64,000 bases of DNA from Paenibacillus sp. FSL R10-2782 (lineage in GTDB: Bacteria > Bacillota > Bacilli > Paenibacillales > Paenibacillaceae): NCBI RefSeq assembly GCF_038592985.1, contig NZ_CP151951.1:301001-365000 (forward strand), read 5' to 3'. The translations under genes and the position numbers were made by a program. The stretch's first letter is position 1. Each line of letters opens with the position of its first letter. The notes under the pieces were generated by a model, which was given only the letters and a program-made list of their open reading frames with translations, searched no databases and was not told the origin of the DNA. This document shows positions 55,047 to 64,000 of this stretch, in pieces.

Positions 55047-56558
55047 ATGTTTCTCAAAAAAAACGAGGCTTATTCACTTACCCCTTTAGTAGAAGAAAGC
55101 CGCAAATTGTCGCAAAAAATACAGCAGAAGGATTATTCTGCCGCAATGCAACTACCCTCTGCATCTTCTGAGGTTCAGGAAATCGCAAACAATGTCAACC
55201 AAGCGCTTGAATCCATCAAAAATGATGCTCGACACACTGACATTCGTCTAAAGCTCGTCACCAAGGCGATTGAAGTCGGCTTATGGGATATGGAGGTCGT
55301 TGCAGGTGATCCTGTAAATCCGAACAATACATTCACATGGACAGATGAATTCCGTTCCATGCTGGGGTATCAAAGCGAAAAGGATTTCCCAAATGTATTG
55401 GATAGTTGGGCATCGCGGTTACATCCGGAGGATTATGACTGGGTATTGGCAGCGTTGGCTGATCATTTGCTAGATCATACCGGAAAAACTCCTTATGACA
55501 TTCAGTATCGCTTAAAGCTGAAGCATGGTGAGTATCGTTGGTTCCGTGCCACGGGAACGACGATTCGTGATGAGCAGGGTATGCCGCTTCGTATTGCGGG
55601 GGCATTATTGGATGTACATGACCAAAAGATCAAGTCTGACGAACTGGAGGCCTTAGTTACAAGATATGATCTCATCAATCGTGTGTTGGTTGAGGCTCCA
55701 TACGACATCATCCTGGTTGACGGAGATGTAGAGCATCCCGATAGTGAATTTTGGTGGTCACCCCAATTTCGCAAAACGCTGGGTTTCAATGATGAAAAAG
55801 ACTTCCCGAGTGTGCTTAGCAGCTGGGGTTCACGCTTGCATCCAGATGACGTTGAAATCGCGCTTAAAGCGTTGCACGACCATTTGAATGATTTTTCAGA
55901 TCGCACTCCCTATGAAGTAACTTGCCGCTTGCAGAATAAAAATGGCGAATACCGCTGGTATTATAATAGTGGGGGATGCATACGTGACAGTAAGGGAGTG
56001 CCAATTCGCATGGCAGGTACCATCCGTGATGTAACGTTGGAAAAACAAAAGCAGTCCGTTGCGGACGAGCTCACGCTCAAAATACAGCATCTTTCGGATT
56101 CCATCGCAGAAATGGTGAACGGTGTCAACTCGGTTAGTAATCAGGCGCAGGAGCTGGCTACGGCTCAAGAGCAATCGACTGAGGCGGCGAATCAGGCCAA
56201 AGTCAGCGCGGAAGAGACGCAGAACATCTCCAATTTCATTAAAGAGATTGCCAATCAAACGAATCTGCTTGGGCTGAATGCGGCGATCGAGGCATCCCGT
56301 GCAGGTGAACAGGGACGCGGCTTTGCCGTAGTTGCGGATGAAGTAAGGAAGCTTGCCATTCACAGTGCCGATGCGACCGGAAATATTGAGACCAGTCTGG
56401 ACGAAATGAAGACGCTCATCGAGCGGATTTTGTATAACATCGGCAACATGTCTACGTTGACGCAGACACAGGCCGCGCTCACGCAGCAGGTGAATGCATC
56501 TACGGACGAGATCAACAGCATGTCCAAAGCATTGCTTGATTTTGCAAGAACGATGTAA
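55047..56558 (+). CDS. Soluble chemotaxis transducer with tandem PAS domains
   Basis: This protein of about 503 residues starts at ATG 55047 behind AAGGGAAGATC. It has no membrane segment. Two closely similar PAS modules (residues about 80-205 and 215-340) share the pattern F-x-W, LHP(E/D)D, GEYRW and AGxxxDV. A C-terminal methyl-accepting signalling domain follows ([20 protein letters not shown], then [14 protein letters not shown]). It is a cytosolic receptor that should signal through CheA/CheW, possibly sensing redox or a small cytosolic ligand. Confidence 0.9.
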   Translation: MFLKKNEAYSLTPLVEESRKLSQKIQQKDYSAAMQLPSASSEVQEIANNVNQALESIKNDARHTDIRLKLVTKAIEVGLWDMEVVAGDPVNPNNTFTWTDEFRSMLGYQSEKDFPNVLDSWASRLHPEDYDWVLAALADHLLDHTGKTPYDIQYRLKLKHGEYRWFRATGTTIRDEQGMPLRIAGALLDVHDQKIKSDELEALVTRYDLINRVLVEAPYDIILVDGDVEHPDSEFWWSPQFRKTLGFNDEKDFPSVLSSWGSRLHPDDVEIALKALHDHLNDFSDRTPYEVTCRLQNKNGEYRWYYNSGGCIRDSKGVPIRMAGTIRDVTLEKQKQSVADELTLKIQHLSDSIAEMVNGVNSVSNQAQELATAQEQSTEAANQAKVSAEETQNISNFIKEIANQTNLLGLNAAIEASRAGEQGRGFAVVADEVRKLAIHSADATGNIETSLDEMKTLIERILYNIGNMSTLTQTQAALTQQVNASTDEINSMSKALLDFARTM

Positions 56559-56588
56559 GCAACATTCTTCTAAGATTATGCAAGAACT

Positions 56589-56614
56589 AGACCGGGCTTA
56601 GTTCCGGTCTCTTT
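56589..56614 (+). terminator. Terminator after the chemotaxis gene
   Basis: AGACCGG (56589-56595) and CCGGTCT (56604-56610) form a 7-bp stem with an 8-nt loop, then CTTT. Confidence 0.6.
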
Positions 56615-56702
56615 ACTGATTTTGGAAAATGGATTATAATCCTCAAGAGTGAATCCGAAAGTTACAACTTACAACGATTTTGCGTGGAAAAGAGGAATAC
56701 GC

Positions 56703-57065
56703 TTGAACTTGATAAGTTCAATTTTGGTCGGAATTGTTGCTCTGGAGCATGTGTACATTTTAATATTGGAGATGTTCCTGTGGACGACTCCACGGGCGAT
56801 GCGCACGTTCGGCACCTCCAAGGAGCTGGCGGGAGTGACCAAGTCACTGGCTGCGAATCAAGGGTTGTACAACGGGTTTCTGGCTGCCGGGCTGGTATGG
56901 GGGCTGCTGTACCCGGATGCTGTGATAGGCTGGCAAATTCAGCTGTTCTTTGTCATTTGCGTGGTGGTGGCGGCGGTGTATGGCGCATTGACATCCAACA
57001 AGTCCATTTTATTAAAACAAGGACTACCCGCTATCCTGGCACTAATCAGTTTATGGATACTCTGA
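56703..57065 (+). CDS. DUF1304 small membrane protein
   Basis: This protein of about 120 residues has four hydrophobic helices (LISSILVGIVALEHVYILIL at the first) and the DUF1304 pattern EMFLWTTPRAMRTFG. The TTG at 56703 is chosen because AGAGG lies 7 bp upstream and the length then matches the family. An in-frame GTG at 56649 would add an unusual N-terminus without a ribosome site. Function of the family is unknown. Confidence 0.82.
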   Translation: MNLISSILVGIVALEHVYILILEMFLWTTPRAMRTFGTSKELAGVTKSLAANQGLYNGFLAAGLVWGLLYPDAVIGWQIQLFFVICVVVAAVYGALTSNKSILLKQGLPAILALISLWIL

Positions 57066-57090
57066 AGACGCCCTTAGCGGGTGTCTTTTT
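57066..57090 (+). terminator. Terminator of the DUF1304 gene
   Basis: AGACGCCC (57066-57073) pairs with GGGTGTCT (57079-57086) with one G-T pair, followed by T's, directly after the stop codon. Confidence 0.85.
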
Positions 57091-57223
57091 GCTATATTCG
57101 ATCACATAATGTCTGGAATTCTAAACTCAAGGGAAAAAGGTAGTTTTTGATTGATTGTAAATCCGATTATTCCGATTTATAATGATTTTTATTACATACT
57201 TAGAGAACTCGGAGGCTGGAGAC

Positions 57224-58843
57224 ATGCGTCGTAATTGGACTGGTGTATTTGTATTGATTATATTAATGTTGGTGGTAAGTGCCTGCTCTGGCGGGAATTC
57301 CGGTTCTTCGTCTGCGACAAAGGATAGTGCAGCGAATACGAATGCTACAACAGCGGATAACGGGCAACCCAAGGATGGCGGCAGTCTGATCATCGGTGTA
57401 CAAGCCGATCCGGTGGTGCTGAACCCGAACTATGCGGGTGATCGGGTGAGTCTGACGATAGATCAGGCGATATTCGCACCTTTGTTTCAGGTGAACAACG
57501 GCAAGAAGACATTCTATCTGGCAGATAGCCTGACTCCTTCGGCGGACAAGCTGACGTACACGCTGAAGCTGAAAAAGAATCTGACTTGGCATGATGGCGA
57601 GAAGCTGACGGCTGACGATGTGGTTTTCACGATTAATAAAATTTTGGACGAGAAGCAGCACAGCTTTTTGAGAAGTAATTTCATGATTAACGGCAAGCCG
57701 GTTCAGGTGAGCAAGGTTGATGATACAACAGTGGATTTCAAGCTTCCACAGGCAGCTCCTGCTTTTGAGGCGGCACTGGTACAGGTATCTCCGATTCCGA
57801 AGCATATTTTCGAGAACGAAGCCGATATTGAGAAAAGCACAAAAAACAACACTCCAGTTGGATCAGGTCCGTTCAAGTTTAAAGAATACAAAACCGGCGA
57901 GTACGTTTCGCTGGAACGGTTCGATAACTATTTTGGCGGCAAGCCGCATCTGGATTCTGTAACGTATCGAATTGTGAAGGATTCGAATGCTGCGAGCTTG
58001 GCGCTCCAGAATGGCGAAATCAATGTTAACTATGTAGATCCGCAAAATGTGGAGACGATTAAAGCAACCGGGAAGTTTGACATTTTCCCATACAGCGAAG
58101 GCCGTTTGGCTTACCTGATGTTTAATGAAAACAGCGACACCAAGCAGTTGAACAAAAAAGAAGTGCGTCAGGCGCTTTCATATGCGCTGAACCAGGATGA
58201 GTTGATTCAAGTATCTTATGGCTCCAAGGATTACGCGGATACCGCGAAGTCTGCTTTGACACAGGACGTGCTGTATCACACGAACGATGTTCCATTTTTC
58301 AATAATGATGTGAATAAGGCGAAAGAACTGCTGAAATCGGCTGGAGCTGAAGGACTGAAGCTGCGCATTATTATCCCAGGTGGTAATAAGGTGCAAGAGG
58401 CACAGGCGCTGTACATTCAGCAGAAGTTGAAGGATATCGGCGTTCAGTTGGATGTAAACAGCATGGATTCCTCGGCTTGGTCACAAAAATTCGTCGACAC
58501 GAATGCCAAGGACTTCGATCTGGCGATCAGCGGCTATATCATGGGTTACGACCCGGATGCGTACCGTATCTTGTACAGCACCGGATCTTCCTCCAACTAT
58601 TCGCATTATTCCAACAAGGAAGTGGATAAGCTGATGGAAGAGGGCGCGGGAGAGTCGGATACGACCAAGCGTGGAGAAATCTATAAAAAGGTACAGGAGC
58701 TTTTGGCTGATGATGCCGTTATCTATCCGATTGCTTATACCAAAACAATTGTAGCATTCGACAAGCAGTATGGCGGCATTGATCAGGCTGTGCTGAAACC
58801 GGTCGTAATTTTCGAAGATTTGTCCAAAATTTATCACAAATAA
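57224..58843 (+). CDS. Peptide-binding lipoprotein of an Opp/Dpp ABC transporter
   Basis: This protein of about 539 residues starts at ATG 57224 behind CGGAGGCTGGAGAC, with a lipoprotein signal (VLIILMLVVSACSGG). The remainder is the SBP_bac_5 fold (DGGSLIIGVQADPVVLNP, then LTWHDGEKLTADDVVFTI). It captures di- or oligopeptides (or a similar solute) outside the cell for the permeases that follow. An intercistronic hairpin after it would keep its message more abundant. Confidence 0.9.
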   Translation: MRRNWTGVFVLIILMLVVSACSGGNSGSSSATKDSAANTNATTADNGQPKDGGSLIIGVQADPVVLNPNYAGDRVSLTIDQAIFAPLFQVNNGKKTFYLADSLTPSADKLTYTLKLKKNLTWHDGEKLTADDVVFTINKILDEKQHSFLRSNFMINGKPVQVSKVDDTTVDFKLPQAAPAFEAALVQVSPIPKHIFENEADIEKSTKNNTPVGSGPFKFKEYKTGEYVSLERFDNYFGGKPHLDSVTYRIVKDSNAASLALQNGEINVNYVDPQNVETIKATGKFDIFPYSEGRLAYLMFNENSDTKQLNKKEVRQALSYALNQDELIQVSYGSKDYADTAKSALTQDVLYHTNDVPFFNNDVNKAKELLKSAGAEGLKLRIIIPGGNKVQEAQALYIQQKLKDIGVQLDVNSMDSSAWSQKFVDTNAKDFDLAISGYIMGYDPDAYRILYSTGSSSNYSHYSNKEVDKLMEEGAGESDTTKRGEIYKKVQELLADDAVIYPIAYTKTIVAFDKQYGGIDQAVLKPVVIFEDLSKIYHK

Positions 58844-58855
58844 GACAGGGTTTTC

Positions 58856-58888
58856 AAAAATAAGCTGGGAGAACCAGCTTATTTTTTT
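58856..58888 (+). terminator. Intercistronic hairpin between the binding-protein and permease genes
   Basis: AATAAGCTGG (58859-58868) pairs perfectly with CCAGCTTATT (58874-58883), with T's on the right. In ABC operons such partial terminators raise binding-protein over permease expression. Confidence 0.8.
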
Positions 58889-58915
58889 CGAGAACAGCAA
58901 GGGGAAGAGAAACGT

Positions 58916-59866
58916 ATGAGACAACTCATCGCCAGAAGATTGCTGCAAGTTATACCGATGCTATTTTTCGTATCCATCGTCTGCTTCGGCTTGATCAAGC
59001 TGGCTCCAGGTGATCCGGTTCTCTCTTTTGTTACACCGAATATGCATCTGGAAGATATCGAACGTATGAGGCACAGCTTGGGGCTGGATCAGCCTGCTTA
59101 TGTGCAGTACATGTTATGGCTCAAAAAAAGTCTCACAGGTGATTTGGGCTACTCGCTTATTAATCACCAGCCTGTACTGGATCAGATTCTGGATCGCCTC
59201 CCGGCTACCGCCGGATTAATGGGTGCATCCATTGTACTGGCTGTCCTGATTGCGATTCCACTCGGCTTGACGGCTGCGGCCAATCGGAATCGCTGGATCG
59301 ACAAGCTGATTAACCTGATGTCGTACATCGGGATTTCTGTACCGCTGTTTTGGCTCGGCATTTTACTTATTTATTTGTTTGCTATTTATCTGCATTGGCT
59401 TCCAAGTACGGGGATGCGGACCATTGGAACGGACTCGGCGCTTGATGTGATCAAGCATGGGATTTTACCGTGTTTTGTACTGGCCTTCGGGTTTTTATCT
59501 GTGTATGTGAGGTATATCCGTTCCAGTACAATAACGCAGCTCAAGGAAGAATACGTACAGATTCAATATGCGTTCGGGTCTGGAAAACGACTGGTTTTAT
59601 TTCGGCATGTGCTCAAGCATGTGCTGTTGCCTATCATTACGCTGCTCGGTATGTCGGTTGCAGATCTGGTAGCCGGAGCCATCGTGACCGAGACGGTATT
59701 TTCCTGGCCGGGCATTGGCTCGCTAGGCATGACGGCGGTAAAAGGGATGGATTATCCCGTTATCATGGGCATTACACTGTTTTCCGCCCTGCTGCTGATC
59801 CTGGGCAATCTGCTTGCGGATATTTTGTACAGCATCGCAGACCCGAGAATTAAATCAACGAGGTGA
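58916..59866 (+). CDS. Peptide ABC transporter permease (DppB-like)
   Basis: This 316-residue permease has six membrane helices and the DppB/OppB N-terminus (RRLLQVIPMLFFVSIVCFGL). The EAA-like loop is EYVQIQYAFGSGKRLVLFRH. It forms the channel with the next permease. The start follows AAGGGGAAGAGAAACGT. The family reference positions suggest a dipeptide, oligopeptide or nickel importer; exact substrate is not readable. Confidence 0.9.
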   Translation: MRQLIARRLLQVIPMLFFVSIVCFGLIKLAPGDPVLSFVTPNMHLEDIERMRHSLGLDQPAYVQYMLWLKKSLTGDLGYSLINHQPVLDQILDRLPATAGLMGASIVLAVLIAIPLGLTAAANRNRWIDKLINLMSYIGISVPLFWLGILLIYLFAIYLHWLPSTGMRTIGTDSALDVIKHGILPCFVLAFGFLSVYVRYIRSSTITQLKEEYVQIQYAFGSGKRLVLFRHVLKHVLLPIITLLGMSVADLVAGAIVTETVFSWPGIGSLGMTAVKGMDYPVIMGITLFSALLLILGNLLADILYSIADPRIKSTR

Positions 59867-59870
59867 ACTC

Positions 59871-60716
59871 ATGAATCGGAGCAAATGGCGCAACATCGGG
59901 ATCGAGCTGATGACGAGCAAAATGGGCGCCACAGCCCTCATACTATTGATCGTATTCTCTCTAGGGGCAATCTTCGCCTTTTTGTCGCCGCAGGACCCGA
60001 ACAAGCTGAACGTGCTGGAGCGACTCCAATCGCCGGGAGCGGCACACTGGTTTGGAACGGATGACTACGGCCGGGACTATTTTACAAGGGCGCTGTACGG
60101 CGGTCGTGTATCTTTGCTGGTGGGCTTCGCGTCCATGATTATTGCGACGAGTATTGGCGCAGTAGTAGGCATTGTAAGCGGCTATTTCGGTGGATGGATT
60201 GATAATTTACTTATGCGGATTTTGGAGCTGATCATGTCGATTCCGTCTTTTTTGGTTATTTTGCTGTTGAGTGTGTTTTTGAAGCCGGGCGTCGGCAATA
60301 TTATTGTCATTATCGCCCTGCTGATGTGGATGAATATTGCCCGGGTGGTTCGGGCAGAGACGATGACGCTGCGGGAACGGGAATATGTGCTGTATGCCAA
60401 AGCTTCGGGACAAAGCACATTCGGGATCATCCTGAAGCATATCGTCCCGAACCTGATTCCGGTGATTATCGTGGGGGCGACGAACAATATCGCCTCGGCG
60501 ATTATGATGGAATCGTCACTGAGCTTCCTCGGTTTTGGTGTGCAACTGCCGAACGCGACATGGGGAAGTATGCTGAATAATGCCCAAGGATATATTGCAC
60601 AGGCTCCATATATGGCGTTATTTCCGGGGCTGCTTATTTTACTGACCGTGCTGAGCTTTAATGTTTTGGGGGATGTGCTGCGTGTAGGTTTTGAACCCAA
60701 GCTGGTGAAACGATGA
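59871..60716 (+). CDS. Peptide ABC transporter permease (DppC-like)
   Basis: This 281-residue permease has the OppC-type N-terminus and the EAA-type loop REREYVLYAKASGQSTFGII. The ATG at 59871 follows GAGGTGAACTC and begins 4 bp after the dppB stop. It pairs with the preceding permease. Confidence 0.9.
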   Translation: MNRSKWRNIGIELMTSKMGATALILLIVFSLGAIFAFLSPQDPNKLNVLERLQSPGAAHWFGTDDYGRDYFTRALYGGRVSLLVGFASMIIATSIGAVVGIVSGYFGGWIDNLLMRILELIMSIPSFLVILLLSVFLKPGVGNIIVIIALLMWMNIARVVRAETMTLREREYVLYAKASGQSTFGIILKHIVPNLIPVIIVGATNNIASAIMMESSLSFLGFGVQLPNATWGSMLNNAQGYIAQAPYMALFPGLLILLTVLSFNVLGDVLRVGFEPKLVKR

Positions 60717-60777
60717 TTCACAGCTGCAAGACCCATGACCAATGGCTCCAGGAGCGACAGAAAGGAGCGAAAACACG

Positions 60778-61806
<1,029 letters not shown>

Positions 61807-61807
61807 C

Positions 61808-62770
61808 GTGAGTGAAGCGAGTAATGCAGTGGGTGAAAGCCAGCCCTTGGTGGAGGTACATCGGCTTAAGAAGCATTTTGTAACAGCCAAGGATTTGTTG
61901 GGACGCAGCTCAGAGGTACTCAAGGCGGTTGACGGCGTGAGCTTCCAGATCAAGCGTGGTGAGACGTTCGGATTGGTCGGCGAGTCGGGCAGCGGCAAAT
62001 CGACGGTTGGACGCTGCCTGACGCGGTTATACGATTATACGGAAGGCACGGTGCGCTTTGACGGTCAGGATATTTCCAAACTGAACGATAAGCAGCTCAA
62101 GCCGCTGCGTCGGCGCATTCAGAGCATTTTTCAGGACCCGTATTCCTCGCTTAATCCGGGTATGAACGTGCTTGACCTGATTGGCGAGCCGATGGACATT
62201 CACAGATTGCATCAGGGCAGTGAGCGTAAGGATGCCGTTGTGGCTTTACTTGAAAAGGTCGGGCTGAAGCGGGAGCATTTGTACCGCTACTCGCATGAGT
62301 TCAGCGGCGGGCAACGCCAGCGGATTTCTATCGCGCGTGCTTTGTCCGTGAATCCGGAGTTCATTGTCTGTGACGAGCCGATTTCGGCGCTGGACGTGTC
62401 TATTCAGGCGCAGGTGATTAATACGCTGGAGGATCTCCAGCAGGAATTCGGACTGACGTATCTGTTCATCGCCCATGATTTGTCGATGGTGCGGCATATT
62501 TCAGACCGGATCGGTGTGATGTACCATGGACGATTGGTGGAGGTAGCCGATGCAGATGAGCTGTATGAGCAGCCAGCCCATCCATATACACAGGCGCTGC
62601 TGTCCTCTATCCCGGTGCCTGATCCGAGAGCAGTCGGAGAGCGGGACGGTTTTGGGGCGGGCTTTGCCCAATCAGACGGTTCCTTGGCATGGGACAAGGA
62701 CGGTGAGAGTGCCACTGAGCTGCGGGAAATCAGCCCCGGCCATTATGTAGCGTACCCGGTTAACCGTTAG
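61808..62770 (+). CDS. Peptide ABC transporter ATPase (DppF-like)
   Basis: This 320-residue ATPase starts at GTG 61808 behind GGAGGGTTTAAC, one base after the preceding stop. Walker A is [12 protein letters not shown], the signature is [16 protein letters not shown], and Walker B is [13 protein letters not shown]. With DppD it powers peptide uptake. Confidence 0.92.
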   Translation: MSEASNAVGESQPLVEVHRLKKHFVTAKDLLGRSSEVLKAVDGVSFQIKRGETFGLVGESGSGKSTVGRCLTRLYDYTEGTVRFDGQDISKLNDKQLKPLRRRIQSIFQDPYSSLNPGMNVLDLIGEPMDIHRLHQGSERKDAVVALLEKVGLKREHLYRYSHEFSGGQRQRISIARALSVNPEFIVCDEPISALDVSIQAQVINTLEDLQQEFGLTYLFIAHDLSMVRHISDRIGVMYHGRLVEVADADELYEQPAHPYTQALLSSIPVPDPRAVGERDGFGAGFAQSDGSLAWDKDGESATELREISPGHYVAYPVNR

Positions 62771-62818
62771 GTTAAGGCTGGTGTACGATGTACGTGATCA
62801 ATAAGGAGGCAAAAAACG

Positions 62819-63274
62819 ATGACTGAATCGACGAACAGAGTACGTATTTCACAATGGGATGCGCTCATGCTGGAATCTTTACGCAGATTAGGCTGGTCCG
62901 ATGAGGAGCTAATCCGTCGGGTGCAGCACAATGAACTGCCGTCGGACGGACAGTCCGATTTTGATTATGCAGAGCTTGCCACCGGGCTGGCGTCCAGGGA
63001 GCCAGAGGTTTTTGCCAGCGCGGTAACAGACGGATACCAGATCAAGTACAACACGATACGGGGTATTCGTTCCTGGATTTCCGCTGCGTTCGGGCGTGAG
63101 CCTGAGCTGTCACTGGTGGAAGGAAGCGAAGCCGTTACATCCGAGCTGACGAAGGTTGAGTATGATCGACTAGAGCAGGTGCTGTCGTTCGGCTGGTCGA
63201 TACAGGAAGATCGGCCCGCGACTGGTGATGTTGCGGGATTGTACCGAATTGTGCCTGCTGTGCAGACGGTATAA
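62819..63274 (+). CDS. Hypothetical protein downstream of the peptide ABC operon
   Basis: I do not recognise this 151-residue protein. The ATG at 62819 follows AAGGAGGCAAAAAACG, 48 bp after dppF, so it is probably the operon's last gene. It is acidic and helical-looking at the N-terminus (ISQWDALMLESLRRLGWSDE), with later acidic and aromatic stretches (YQIKYNTIRGIRSWISAAFG). It has no signal peptide or membrane helix. It may assist or regulate the transporter, but no function can be assigned. Confidence 0.75.
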   Translation: MTESTNRVRISQWDALMLESLRRLGWSDEELIRRVQHNELPSDGQSDFDYAELATGLASREPEVFASAVTDGYQIKYNTIRGIRSWISAAFGREPELSLVEGSEAVTSELTKVEYDRLEQVLSFGWSIQEDRPATGDVAGLYRIVPAVQTV

Positions 63275-63446
63275 GTTGTGGGTTCTGTTCTGAGTAGGAC
63301 ACAACCTTCCCATCTTTTCTCATACGGTTATCATCGGTTGGAATAGATAGAATGGTTATATTTTCCACCATAAAAGTATAAAATCAAACTCTCTTTTTTA
63401 TGATATAGTTTTCATACATACTGACATAAGAGAGTTGAGGTGCGGC

Positions 63447-64000
63447 ATGACAACACTACAAATTGTCGATCCATTCGTGAATCCGGAATTACGCGTTTTT
63501 CAGGCAGGCGCTGAGGATCAGGAGCAGGTGCAGGAGTTAATTTTACAAACTGCCAGATGGCTGCACAGCAGAGGCTCCACGCAATGGGGCAACCTACTCC
63601 AAGGGAAAGATGATCACAACCTGGGAGGGGCAATTGCACGTGGAGAAGTCATTACTTTCCGCACATCAGAGGATCATGCATTAGCAGGTGCTGTGATTTT
63701 GCAACAGCAGCCCAGTGCGTGGGATCGTAAGCTTTGGGGGCTAGATGATGCTGATTCCGACGGAGGAACCTCAGTATATTTGCATCGCCTGGTTGTGGAT
63801 CGGGATAGAACCGGGAAGGGCTTAGGCCGTGAACTGGTGCAATGGATTGAAAAGGGAATTCGTTTCACAGGCAAAGACCGAATCCGATTAGACTGTATTG
63901 CGGGGAATGACAAGCTAAGCCAGTTTTACCAACAATGTGGCTATACCTATATAGGTGAAACGGGCGGCTATAATATTTTTGAAAAGATGCTAACAGAGGT
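63447..64000 (+). CDS. GNAT-family N-acetyltransferase (3' end outside window)
   Basis: About 184 residues are visible before the window ends. The ATG at 63447 follows GAGGTGCGGC. The acetyl-CoA-binding region is clear: VYLHRLVVDRDRTGKGLGRE (motif A, with R-x-x-G-x-G/A) and later RLDCIAGNDKLSQFYQQCGY. It probably acetylates an amine on a small molecule or protein; the substrate is unknown. It may be a separate transcription unit. Confidence 0.88.
   Translation, partial: MTTLQIVDPFVNPELRVFQAGAEDQEQVQELILQTARWLHSRGSTQWGNLLQGKDDHNLGGAIARGEVITFRTSEDHALAGAVILQQQPSAWDRKLWGLDDADSDGGTSVYLHRLVVDRDRTGKGLGRELVQWIEKGIRFTGKDRIRLDCIAGNDKLSQFYQQCGYTYIGETGGYNIFEKMLTE

Overview
The window looks like chromosome of a Paenibacillus, most likely of the P. 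polymyxa group. I base this on low-to-moderate G+C, strong AGGAGG-type ribosome sites with occasional GTG/TTG starts, YesM/YesN-type and GlnK/GlnL-type two-component pairs, CcpA-box-like sequences, and a dense set of plant-polysaccharide genes. I saw no rRNA, tRNA, CRISPR array, prophage or intact insertion sequence.

Layout. 1-2035: a truncated MDR alcohol dehydrogenase/quinone reductase diverges from a LysR regulator. 2160-5442: a GH127 beta-L-arabinofuranosidase diverges from its AraC regulator. 5615-12502: a PTS (IIA, IIB, IIC) / GH38 alpha-mannosidase / PRD-regulator operon, probably for mannosylglycerate or another alpha-mannoside. 12724-14842: an ECF sigma factor with a DUF4179-type membrane partner. 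14932-24897 (minus): a YesN/YesM two-component system, a sugar ABC transporter and a GH2 beta-galactosidase. 25243-28259 (minus): kdgR-kdgA-MFS for uronate breakdown, divergent from a P-loop kinase. 29289-33132: uridine kinase, a ClbS/DfsB relic, a secreted pectate lyase and an unknown small protein. 33234-37930 (minus): a SNF2 helicase with a SWIM-domain partner. 38124-38693: a broken BNR-repeat gene. 38752-40521: an HxlR regulator, a SpxH-like DsbA protein and a YdhR-like protein. 40680-47567: a maltose locus (pgmB, malP, malR divergent from malT-mapP). 47699-51071: a TPR protein, an Xre regulator, an MFS pump and a DinB protein. 51093-54797: a GlnK/GlnL-like pair divergent from a GltP-like symporter. 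55047-57065: a soluble double-PAS chemotaxis transducer and a DUF1304 membrane protein. 57224-64000: a dipeptide/oligopeptide ABC operon, an unknown protein and a truncated GNAT acetyltransferase.

How the genes work together. Most loci are self-contained catabolic units, each pairing a sugar-specific importer with the enzyme and regulator for that sugar, with CcpA-like (cre) boxes near several promoters. The clearest is the maltose locus. A PTS would import maltose as maltose 6'-phosphate, MapP would remove the phosphate, MalP would phosphorolyse maltose, and PgmB would convert beta-glucose 1-phosphate to glucose 6-phosphate. MalR operators sit in both divergent promoters.

Items that stand out beyond ordinary annotation are: two inverted copies of a ~137-bp structured MITE-like repeat (7641-7776 and 21339-21477); a possible A5-tract frameshift that truncates the mannoside PTS IIB protein; an 83-nt long-stem hairpin in the kdg operon; near-identical KdgR-type palindromes on both divergent kdg promoters; and two decayed genes, one of which keeps an intact palindromic promoter.
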